NCBI GenBank assembly: GCA_003104895.1
Contig: PQAG01000191.1
Coordinates: 1 to 6,691, forward strand
From: Nitrosomonadales bacterium
GTDB lineage: Bacteria > Pseudomonadota > Gammaproteobacteria > Burkholderiales > Sulfuricellaceae
Reading direction: 5' to 3'
DNA length: 6,691 nt
Part shown: positions 1 through 6,437 of the stretch, piece after piece
How the letters are laid out: each line of letters begins with the position of its first letter
Numbering within the stretch: the stretch's first letter is position 1
The notes under the pieces: generated by a model
The model's input: the letters and a program-made list of their open reading frames with translations, nothing else
Told to the model about the DNA's origin: nothing
Database searches by the model: none
Translations under genes and position numbers: made by a program

Positions 1-824
1 CCAATCCGCCTGCTTCAGCCCCGGCCCCTGTTTCAATGGCAGCTCCCTCTCCCTTGGCTGCAAGTCAAACGCCACCGCCGGGCGATGCGGCTTCTCTGGC
101 CGCGGTGGCGGATCGGGTCCTGGAGCAGCCTCGCCCAGCTGAAAAAACCACTTTGCATGCGGCGGTGCCGGCTGCAAAAAACGCCGAAATCCGTGCTGCG
201 GAGCCGGCGCCGGAAAGCGCGGTCAAGGTTTTGCGCGGCGCTCAGGCCGAGATCAACCCCGATCTGGCGCAAGGCTACCAGGCCTTGCAGGAAGGGCGGC
301 TGGAAGCGGCCCAGGCGGCATACGGGCGGCTGTTGCGGCAGGAGCCGCGCAATGTGGATGCCCTGCTCGGCATGGCTGCCGTAGCGGCGCGCTCGAACAA
401 CCCGGGCGAAGCCGGCAGGCTTTATCTGCGCGCACTGGATGTGGAGCCGAAGAACACCTTTGCCCAGGCGGGCCTGCTGAACCTGCTTGGCAGCGCCGAC
501 CCTGCCGGCAGCGAGGCCAAGCTGAAGCGCCTGCTGGCGGACCAGCCGAGCGCCTTCCTGCATTTTGCCCTGGGCAATCTCTATGCCGCCGGAGAGCGCT
601 GGCCCGATGCGCAGCAGGCCTATTTCCAGGCCCACCACCTGGAACCCGCCAACCCGGATTACACGTTCAATCTGGCGGTGAGCCTGGAGCACATCAACCA
701 GCCCAAACCGGCGCTTACCTATTACCAGCGTGCCCTGCAATTGCTGGGGAGTGACGGTGCGGCAACTTTCGACCGCGCTGCAGTCGAAGCGCGCATGGTT
801 CAACTGAAGCGGATGGCTGAATAA
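1..824 (+). CDS. TPR-repeat protein in the MshN position of an MSHA-like pilus locus, 5' partial
   Basis: The reading frame is open to the left edge (first whole codon at base 3), so the ATG at 36 is probably internal and the true start lies outside; 273 codons are visible. The first 70 or so residues are Ala/Pro-rich linker. Counting from that ATG as residue 1, TPR-like helical pairs follow at about 75-108 and 109-142 (ending in the typical EPRN and EPKN turns) and again at about 172-207 and 208-239 (EPANP turn, then a helix pair ending in YYQRALQLL). MshN of MSHA systems has an N-terminal membrane anchor, a linker and C-terminal TPRs, and sits just before mshE, as here. The anchor is inferred, not seen. 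The stop TAA directly abuts the ATG of the ATPase gene, implying translational coupling. Likely role: periplasmic scaffold or secretin-assembly helper. A generic TPR pilotin-like protein is the alternative. Confidence 0.85.
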   Translation, partial: NPPASAPAPVSMAAPSPLAASQTPPPGDAASLAAVADRVLEQPRPAEKTTLHAAVPAAKNAEIRAAEPAPESAVKVLRGAQAEINPDLAQGYQALQEGRLEAAQAAYGRLLRQEPRNVDALLGMAAVAARSNNPGEAGRLYLRALDVEPKNTFAQAGLLNLLGSADPAGSEAKLKRLLADQPSAFLHFALGNLYAAGERWPDAQQAYFQAHHLEPANPDYTFNLAVSLEHINQPKPALTYYQRALQLLGSDGAATFDRAAVEARMVQLKRMAE

Positions 825-2528
825 ATGACGGAGCAGCGCAAGAAGCTTCGTCTGGGCGAGCTGCTGGTTCAGCAGGGCCTGATCAGCCATGACCAGCTGC
901 GCATCGCCCTGATGGAACAGAGCGAGCACGACATGCCGCTGGGCCGGCAGCTGGTGCGCCTGGGCTTTGTGACCGAGGCCATGATCCGCGATATCCTGGC
1001 CCACACCATCGGCCAGGAGGGCATCGACCTGTCCAGCGTTGTGGCCGATGCGGAAGCCCTCAAGCTGGTGCCGGAAGAATTCGCGCGCCGTTACCGCCTG
1101 CTGCCGATCGCCTTCAATGCCGAGCGCCAGGAACTGCTTGTGGCGATGAGCGATGTTTTCAACGTGGTGGCGCTGGACCTGCTGCGCGCCCATCTGGGAG
1201 GCCGGATCGAGATCCGCACCGTGCTCGCGGGCGAGGCGCAACTGGAAGAATCCATCGACCAGTTTTATGGGTTCGAGCTCTCCGTGGATGGCATCCTGTG
1301 CGAAATTGAAACCGGCGAGATCGACTACCAGAGCCTGCAGGCGGGCAACGAGGAATACACCCAGCCGATGGTGCGGCTGGTCGGCGCGCTGCTGGTGGAC
1401 GCGGTCAAGCGCGGGGCCTCGGATATCCACTTCGAGCCGGAATATGCCTTCCTGCGCATCCGCTACCGCATCGACGGGGTGCTGGAGCAGATCCGCAGCC
1501 TGCACAAGACCTACTGGCCGGGCATCGCCGTCCGCCTCAAGGTGATCAGCGGCATGAACATCGCCGAAACACGGGCGCCGCAGGATGGCCGCCTGTCGCT
1601 GAATCTGAATGGCCGTCCGATTGATTTCCGGGTTGCCGCACAGCCCACCATCTACGGCGAAAACATCGTGCTGCGCGTGCTGGACCGGGAAAAATCGATC
1701 ATCTCCCTGGACCGCATGGGTTTGACGCCCGAGGCGCAGGACAAGCTGAAACTGATGATGGCGCGCCCGGAGGGCATCCTGATCGTGACCGGACCGACCG
1801 GCAGCGGCAAGACCACGACCCTGTATTCGATGCTGACCCACCTTAACGACGAGACGGTGAACATCATGACCCTGGAAGATCCGGTGGAATACCCGGTCAC
1901 GATGATGCGCCAGACCTCGGTCAACGAAATGGTGAAGATGGATTTCGCCAACGGCATCCGCTCCATGATGCGGCAGGACCCGGACATCATTCTGGTGGGC
2001 GAGGTGCGCGACCGCGAGACGGCTGACATGGCATTCCGCGCCGCCATGACCGGGCACCAGGTGTTCACCACCCTGCATACCAATTCCGCGCTGGGTGCAT
2101 TTCCGCGCCTGCTGGATATCGGCATTCTGCCCGACATCATGGCGGGCAATATCATCGGCGTGATTGCCCAGCGCCTGGTGCGCCTGCTCTGCCCCCACTG
2201 CAAGCAGCCTTACACGCCGGGCCCGGAAGAGAAGCAACTGCTGGGCCTGGCACCCGACGCCGACACGCAGATTCATGCCGCGAAAGGCTGTAGCCAGTGC
2301 AACCACCGTGGCTACAAGGGGCGCATGGCGCTGATCGAGTTGCTGCGCATGGACGCCGATCTGGACGAGCTGATCGCGCGCCGCGCCACGGCGCGGGAAT
2401 TGAGCAGGGTGGCGCTGGAGAAAGGCTTCCGCACGCTGGCGGAGGATGGAATCCAGCGCATCCTGGAAGGCAGGACCAGCCTCGCGGAAGTTTCCCGCGT
2501 GGTGGACCTGACCGGGCGGCTGCATTGA
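825..2528 (+). CDS. mshE: MshE/GspE/PilB-family pilus assembly ATPase with MshEN c-di-GMP domain
   Basis: This is a 567-residue cytoplasmic hexameric motor ATPase that powers pilin polymerisation. Residues 9-61 form an MshEN domain: a first 24-residue motif from R9-L10-G11 to Q32, a five-residue spacer, and a weaker second copy at 38-61. The N2 region carries ASDIHFEP (198-205) and the APQDGR motif (251-256). The ATPase core has Walker A GPTGSGKT (323-330), Asp box TLEDPVEY (349-356), Walker B ILVGE with E393 as presumed catalytic glutamate, and a His box around GHQVFTTLHTN (410-420). A zinc-binding tetracysteine motif is present: C456-x2-C459 and C489-x2-C492, typical of extension ATPases (GspE, PilB, MshE) and not of the retraction ATPase PilT. 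Length is normal for the family. The start ATG follows the upstream TAA with no gap and no strong Shine-Dalgarno, so coupling is likely. GspE of a type II secretion system is the alternative, but MshEN plus the TPR and platform neighbours favour MshE. Confidence 0.96.
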   Translation: MTEQRKKLRLGELLVQQGLISHDQLRIALMEQSEHDMPLGRQLVRLGFVTEAMIRDILAHTIGQEGIDLSSVVADAEALKLVPEEFARRYRLLPIAFNAERQELLVAMSDVFNVVALDLLRAHLGGRIEIRTVLAGEAQLEESIDQFYGFELSVDGILCEIETGEIDYQSLQAGNEEYTQPMVRLVGALLVDAVKRGASDIHFEPEYAFLRIRYRIDGVLEQIRSLHKTYWPGIAVRLKVISGMNIAETRAPQDGRLSLNLNGRPIDFRVAAQPTIYGENIVLRVLDREKSIISLDRMGLTPEAQDKLKLMMARPEGILIVTGPTGSGKTTTLYSMLTHLNDETVNIMTLEDPVEYPVTMMRQTSVNEMVKMDFANGIRSMMRQDPDIILVGEVRDRETADMAFRAAMTGHQVFTTLHTNSALGAFPRLLDIGILPDIMAGNIIGVIAQRLVRLLCPHCKQPYTPGPEEKQLLGLAPDADTQIHAAKGCSQCNHRGYKGRMALIELLRMDADLDELIARRATARELSRVALEKGFRTLAEDGIQRILEGRTSLAEVSRVVDLTGRLH

Positions 2529-2535
2529 TGGCTGA

Positions 2536-3738
2536 ATGCTGACTTACCAATACAGCGCAGTCGACAAGAACGGCAGCCCTGCCAGGGGCAAGCTCGCCGC
2601 GGTGAACGAGGTGGACCTGGAACTGCGCTTGCAGCACATGGGCCTGGACCTCATCACCGCGCGCAAGGTGAATCAGCCCTTGCAGGTCGGCGGCGGCAGC
2701 ATTACGCGCCAGGATCTCATTGCCTTCTGCTTCCACATGGAGCAGCTTTCCCGCGCCGGCATTCCGATTCTCGAAGGCCTGGCCGATTTGCGCGACAGCA
2801 TTGAGCAGCCGCGTTTCCGCGAGATTCTTTCCGGCATCCTGGAAGACATGGAGGGGGGTAAAACCCTGGCGCAAGCCATGGCCGGCTATCCCGTGGCATT
2901 CAATAACCTGTTTGTGAGCCTGATCAAGGCCGGAGAACAGAGCGGCACCATGTCCGAAGTGTTCGAGAATCTTGCCGCCACCCTGAAGTGGCAGGATGAA
3001 CTGGCGGCCGAGACCAAGCGACTGCTGATGTATCCGGCGCTGGTATTCGTGGTGGTGAGCGGGGTGATCGTGTTCCTGATGATGTATCTGGTGCCGCAAC
3101 TGGTGTCTTTTCTCAAGAACATGGGGCAGGCCCTGCCGTTCCAGACCAGGGCGCTGATTTTCCTGTCCGGCGTGTTCGTCAACTACTGGTACCTGCTGTT
3201 TGGCTTCCCCCTGGCCCTGTTCGCCGTGGCCGCGGTGATGGTGCGCAAGAACCCGCGCGCACGTTACTGGTGGGATTATTTCAAGCTGCACATCCCGTTT
3301 GTCGGGCCGATATTGCAGAAAATCATCCTCGCCCGCTTCGCCAATTTCTTCGCCCTGATGTACCAGTCCGGCATCACCATCCTGGACGCGATGAAAACCA
3401 GCGAGGAAATCGTCGATAATCGCGCCATCGCCGACGGGCTGGCGCGCGCCGGACAGCAGATCAGTTCCGGCGACAGCGTGGCGGACAGTTTCGAGAATCT
3501 GGGCCTGTTCCCGCCCCTGGTGGTGCGCATGCTGCGCGTGGGCGAAGCCACCGGGGCGCTGGACACGGCTTTGCTCAACGTGACTTATTTCTACAACCGC
3601 GAAGTCAAGGAGTCGGTCGAGAAGCTGCTCAAGATGCTCGAACCCGCGCTGACCGTGATCCTTGGCCTGGTGCTGGCGGCCATCATGTTCTCGGTGCTGA
3701 CGCCGATTTACGATATATTGGGCAAGATGAAGTTTTGA
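2536..3738 (+). CDS. mshG: Inner-membrane platform protein, MshG/GspF/PilC family
   Basis: This 400-residue polytopic protein is the platform on which the hexameric ATPase acts to lift pilin subunits out of the membrane. The N-terminus MLTYQYSAVDKNG matches the family's usual opening (aromatic, Y-x-A-x-D-x-x-G) and fixes the start at 2536. Two T2SSF repeats are visible: residues about 63-183 (FCFHMEQLSRAGIPILEGL, later IKAGEQSGTM at 130-139) and about 266-386 (ARFANFFALMYQSGITILDAM, later MLRVGEATGAL at 332-342). Membrane segments are at about 166-190, 217-236 and 370-390, the usual three. It begins 7 nt after the ATPase stop and is probably co-translated with it. The pairing of ATPase then platform gene is the rule in T4P, T2SS and MSHA loci. 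No defect is seen. GspF is the alternative name, by homology indistinguishable without a tree. Confidence 0.96.
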   Translation: MLTYQYSAVDKNGSPARGKLAAVNEVDLELRLQHMGLDLITARKVNQPLQVGGGSITRQDLIAFCFHMEQLSRAGIPILEGLADLRDSIEQPRFREILSGILEDMEGGKTLAQAMAGYPVAFNNLFVSLIKAGEQSGTMSEVFENLAATLKWQDELAAETKRLLMYPALVFVVVSGVIVFLMMYLVPQLVSFLKNMGQALPFQTRALIFLSGVFVNYWYLLFGFPLALFAVAAVMVRKNPRARYWWDYFKLHIPFVGPILQKIILARFANFFALMYQSGITILDAMKTSEEIVDNRAIADGLARAGQQISSGDSVADSFENLGLFPPLVVRMLRVGEATGALDTALLNVTYFYNREVKESVEKLLKMLEPALTVILGLVLAAIMFSVLTPIYDILGKMKF

Positions 3739-3754
3739 TCCTATTGCGTTGACC

Positions 3755-5287
3755 ATGACCGCTAAAATTATCGTCTGCGTGACTTCTCAAGGCGCCATCG
3801 GCGCTCTGTTCGAGCATGGCAAGCTGGGCCTGTGCCGGAAATTCCCTGCCACTGAAGCCGGCCAGCGGGAGTTCGGGGGGCTGCTGCAGGCGCATCCGGC
3901 TGCCCCGGTCTATCTGATGGCCGACTCGGTCGAGGAGGATTACCACGTCGAAGTGCTCCCGCATGTCACCGGCTCTGCCCGGAACGAGCTGCTGCAGCGC
4001 AAGCTGAAACAGCTTTATCGCAATACGCCTTATTACACCGCCTGGGTACAGGGGCGGGATTCTGGCAAGCGGCGCGACGACCGCTATCTGTTTGCGGCGC
4101 TGACCAATGGCGACATGCTGCGTCCCTGGCTGGATGTGCTGCATCTGCACCAGGCGCCGCTGGCGGGTCTTTTCCTGTTGCCCATGGTGAGCCAGGAATT
4201 GCTTGCCCTGCTCAATCTGTCGCAGCCGGATGTCTTGCTGGTGAGCAGGCACCACGATGGTTTGCGCCAGAGCTTCTTTCAGGGCGGACAATTGAAGGCT
4301 AGCCGTCTTGCCGTGGTGGGCACGGAAAATGTCGCGGCCGCTTCCCTGTTGGCGGAGATAGGCAAAACCCGGCTCTATCTCAACAGCCTGCGTCTGGCTG
4401 CGCGGGAATCCAGGCTGGCCGTGTTGCTGCTGGATTCCGACGACTCTCTGGAAGAAGTGCAGCGCAGCCTGCAGGCTGATCCATCATTTGCCTGTCAGCG
4501 ATTGACGCAGCAGGAATTGAACGCCCGCCTCAAGATCATGCCAGCAGGGAATTGCCCTTATATCACGCACATGACCGTGCTCGGTCTGCGCCAGCCGGCC
4601 TGCAATCTGGCGCCGGCCAGTGTAACGCGCAGCCATTTGCGCCACCAGCAACGGCGCACGCTGTACGGGGCGAGCGCCGTGGCGGCGGCAGTGTCGTTGA
4701 TCTGGGCGGGGGCAAATCTATTTCAGCAGTATCAACTCGATGATGAAGAACGCCAGCTTGCAGGCCAGACACAGGACCGGCTGGCGCGTTATGCCGAGGT
4801 GGCCAAAACCTTCCCGCAGTCCCCGGCATCGGCGGATAATCTCGAGAAAGCGGTGCAGCTGGCTGATCATCTGAAACAGGATAGCCGCACGCCGGAACAT
4901 ATGATGCAGGTGGTGAGCCGGGCGCTGGAAACCAGCCCGGAAATCGCATTGACGCGTCTGGGCTGGAAATATGGCGTACCCGGAGAAAACGCGGACAAGG
5001 CACCGCTTGCAGCACCGCCAGCGGCAGGCGGCCGCTGGCAGGAGTGGGGCATGGTCGAGGCGGAGGTCCGGCCGTTTCATGGCGATTACCGGGCTGCGAT
5101 GGCCAGCATCAACCGTTTTGCGGACAAGCTGAAGCATGATCCGGACATCGCAGCTGCCAGCGTGACCCAGATGCCGCTCAACGTGCATCCCGCCTCGGCA
5201 CTGAGCGGCAATACGCTGGATACGGCCAGCACCGATAGCGTGCGCGCCGAGTTCAAGCTCAAGCTGGTGTTAAAGGCGCGACAATGA
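3755..5287 (+). CDS. Fused PilM-like/PilN-like (GspL-like architecture) pilus assembly protein
   Basis: This protein has 510 residues from ATG 3755; an in-frame TTG at 3749 would add two. ATG is preferred, although neither start has a clear Shine-Dalgarno. Residues 1 to about 280 are a cytoplasmic domain resembling PilM/MshI/GspL actin-like domains: a hydrophobic strand pair at the N-terminus, GLRQSFFQGGQLKASRLA at 169-186, and an EIGKTRLYLNSLRL helix at 201-214. The usual PilM phosphate-loop glycines and aspartate are not obvious. NLAP at 284-287, then a basic stretch, precedes one membrane helix at about 302-322. The periplasmic part (323-510) starts with a charged, probably coiled-coil helix, contains an Ala/Pro-rich insertion near 414-427, and ends in an alpha/beta PilN-like domain. 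The predicted job is to connect motor ATPase and periplasmic alignment complex. It overlaps the next gene by ATGA. Assignment rests on architecture and neighbours; primary sequence is divergent. Confidence 0.8.
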   Translation: MTAKIIVCVTSQGAIGALFEHGKLGLCRKFPATEAGQREFGGLLQAHPAAPVYLMADSVEEDYHVEVLPHVTGSARNELLQRKLKQLYRNTPYYTAWVQGRDSGKRRDDRYLFAALTNGDMLRPWLDVLHLHQAPLAGLFLLPMVSQELLALLNLSQPDVLLVSRHHDGLRQSFFQGGQLKASRLAVVGTENVAAASLLAEIGKTRLYLNSLRLAARESRLAVLLLDSDDSLEEVQRSLQADPSFACQRLTQQELNARLKIMPAGNCPYITHMTVLGLRQPACNLAPASVTRSHLRHQQRRTLYGASAVAAAVSLIWAGANLFQQYQLDDEERQLAGQTQDRLARYAEVAKTFPQSPASADNLEKAVQLADHLKQDSRTPEHMMQVVSRALETSPEIALTRLGWKYGVPGENADKAPLAAPPAAGGRWQEWGMVEAEVRPFHGDYRAAMASINRFADKLKHDPDIAAASVTQMPLNVHPASALSGNTLDTASTDSVRAEFKLKLVLKARQ

Positions 5288-5904
5288 AACTGACCGCTGC
5301 TGACTGGCATTTTCTGCGTGCCCCCCTCCTGACTTTGCTGGCAACCCTCCTGCTGGGAGCGGCGCTGGTATTTTTTACTTACCAGCAGTTCAATCAGTCC
5401 AGGGATGCATTGAAACAGCAGCAGAACGCCCTGCAGGAGGCGCGCAACCGCCTGCAGAAATCGGGCGATGAAAAAGACCGGATTCTGCGCTATCGCGCCG
5501 CCTTTCTCGCCTTGCAGCAGCATGGCCTGGTCGGTGAAGAGCAGCGCATCAACTGGGTGGAAGCCTTGCGTGCTGCGAGCCAGCAGCTGAAAATGTTCGG
5601 CGTCAACTACCAGATCGAGGCGCAGCAGGCGTACCAGTCGCCTGCCGTCGCGGATACCGGGCCATACCGTCTGCGCCAGTCGGTGATGAAAATCAACATG
5701 GGCCTGCTGCATGAAGAAGACCTGCCGCGCTTCATGAAGGCTCTGGCAGATCTGCAGGCAGGCTTCTTCATCATCAGGGAGTGCGACATGCAGCGCCAGG
5801 GTCCGGCCAGGAACGAGACTGCCGGCGTGCGGCCGCACCTCAGTGCAGACTGCAGCCTTGCCTGGCTGACCATGAGCGAAGGCAAGGGGGAGGAGCGGCC
5901 ATGA
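5284..5904 (+). CDS. PilO/MshJ/GspM-like inner-membrane alignment protein
   Basis: This 206-residue bitopic protein has a short cytoplasmic N-terminus, one membrane helix at about 13-31 and a Gln/Arg-rich amphipathic, probably coiled-coil helix at about 34-66. A periplasmic alpha/beta domain of some 130 residues follows. That is the PilO/GspM layout, and its position after the PilM/PilN-like gene and before a PilP-like gene is the canonical N-O-P order. PilO-type proteins pair with the PilN periplasmic domain and bind PilP; that partnership is inferred here. Two cysteines, C167 and C190, lie in the two C-terminal strand regions (RECDMQR and SADCSLAWLT) and could form a disulfide. The start ATG shares ATGA with the upstream stop; AAAGG at 5273-5277 can serve as ribosome-binding site. 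Sequence similarity to named PilO is low, so the family call is structural. Confidence 0.8.
   Translation: MKLTAADWHFLRAPLLTLLATLLLGAALVFFTYQQFNQSRDALKQQQNALQEARNRLQKSGDEKDRILRYRAAFLALQQHGLVGEEQRINWVEALRAASQQLKMFGVNYQIEAQQAYQSPAVADTGPYRLRQSVMKINMGLLHEEDLPRFMKALADLQAGFFIIRECDMQRQGPARNETAGVRPHLSADCSLAWLTMSEGKGEERP
5888..5895 (+). promoter_or_regulatory. Strong ribosome-binding site deciding the start at 5901
   Basis: The sequence GGGAGGAG ends five bases before ATG 5901. The reading frame of the downstream gene stays open further upstream (an in-frame ATG occurs at 5781). Only the ATG at 5901 has this Shine-Dalgarno, makes an ATGA overlap with the previous stop, and starts a signal peptide, so it is taken as the real start. 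Confidence 0.8.
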
Positions 5905-6428
5905 AGCGCCTTTCTGTCCTGCTGGCTTTGGGCGCATGGGCGCTGGCGCCCTCCCCGGGATATGCTGATGAAGCCCTGGGACGGCTTTTCCACACCCCGG
6001 AACAGCGTGCCCGGATGGACGCGGCGCGGCAGCATGAGCGCAGCGTCAGGATCGACGAAGAGGAAAGCGCGCCACAGTCCACTACGATCCTGCTCAATGG
6101 GGTCATTACCCGCAGCGATGGAAAATCCACGCTGTGGATCAACAACCGCATCCAGAAGGGGGTCTCTCAGGCCGCCACCGTGAGCAAGGGCGGCGAGGTC
6201 AGAATCGTCGCGCCAGGCGCGAAGCGGACCATCCCGCTCAAGGTCGGGCAAAGCATCGACATGAGCAGCGGACAGGTGGAGGAAATCTACCGCCGTCCGC
6301 CGCCTCTATCAGGAAACGAATCGCCGCCCGCCATCGCCACGCCCGGAGCGGCAATGCCGCCCGCGCCTCCCGGCCGCAAGGACGACACGCCCATAGATGT
6401 TCAGGGCGAGACTCCTCTGCCGCGCTAG
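5901..6428 (+). CDS. Exported PilP/MshK-like periplasmic protein
   Basis: This 175-residue protein has an apparent Sec signal peptide: positive start MKR, hydrophobic core at 4-16, likely cleavage after GYA at residue 22. The mature part opens with the motif LGRLFHTPEQRARMD, which I recognise as recurring in proteins of betaproteobacterial pilus loci (recollection, not a search). A small beta-rich core follows at about 54-110 (ILLNGVITRSDGKSTLWINN, then PGAKRTIPLKVGQSID), resembling the compact beta domain of PilP/GspC/MshK. The C-terminal 60 residues are Pro-rich and probably disordered. There is no lipobox and no cysteine at all, so unlike PilP of T4a pili it is not a lipoprotein. By position it would bridge the PilN/PilO-like proteins to the secretin. 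It overlaps the previous gene by ATGA. A specific fold assignment is tentative; secretion to the periplasm is well supported. Confidence 0.78.
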   Translation: MKRLSVLLALGAWALAPSPGYADEALGRLFHTPEQRARMDAARQHERSVRIDEEESAPQSTTILLNGVITRSDGKSTLWINNRIQKGVSQAATVSKGGEVRIVAPGAKRTIPLKVGQSIDMSSGQVEEIYRRPPPLSGNESPPAIATPGAAMPPAPPGRKDDTPIDVQGETPLPR

Positions 6429-6434
6429 GACGGG
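6427..6434 (+). promoter_or_regulatory. Ribosome-binding site for the pilin-like gene
   Basis: AGGACGGG overlaps the TAG stop of the previous gene; the AGGA core sits seven bases before ATG 6438. It supports 6438 as the start of the last gene and coupling with the preceding one. Confidence 0.55.
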
Positions 6435-6437
6435 ATC

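Noticed and set aside
33..2525. An 830-codon open frame on the minus strand, antisense to the TPR and ATPase genes.
   Set aside because: It runs antisense to two well-supported genes. The predicted protein is His/Gln/Arg-rich with no recognisable domain, as expected for the mirror of Leu/Ala-rich GC-biased coding. Long antisense frames are common in such DNA.
2853..2858. G6 run in the platform gene (another at 3875-3880), considered as phase-variation tracts.
   Set aside because: Six bases is short for slippage control, both are in frame inside conserved coding sequence, and such runs are expected at this GC content.
3700..3754. AT-rich patch around the platform gene end (TTTACGATATATTG) considered as an internal promoter for the PilM/N-like gene.
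   Set aside because: No convincing -35/-10 pair with proper spacing; most of it encodes the conserved platform C-terminus and the gap is only 16 bases.
2152..3756. A 534-codon minus-strand open frame opposite the platform gene.
   Set aside because: Same composition bias, no domains and no ribosome-binding site noticed; the + strand gene is unmistakable.
5781..5900. Upstream in-frame extension of the PilP-like gene starting at ATG 5781.
   Set aside because: It would overlap the PilO-like gene by over 120 bases and bury the signal peptide; ATG 5901 has a strong Shine-Dalgarno and an ATGA overlap.
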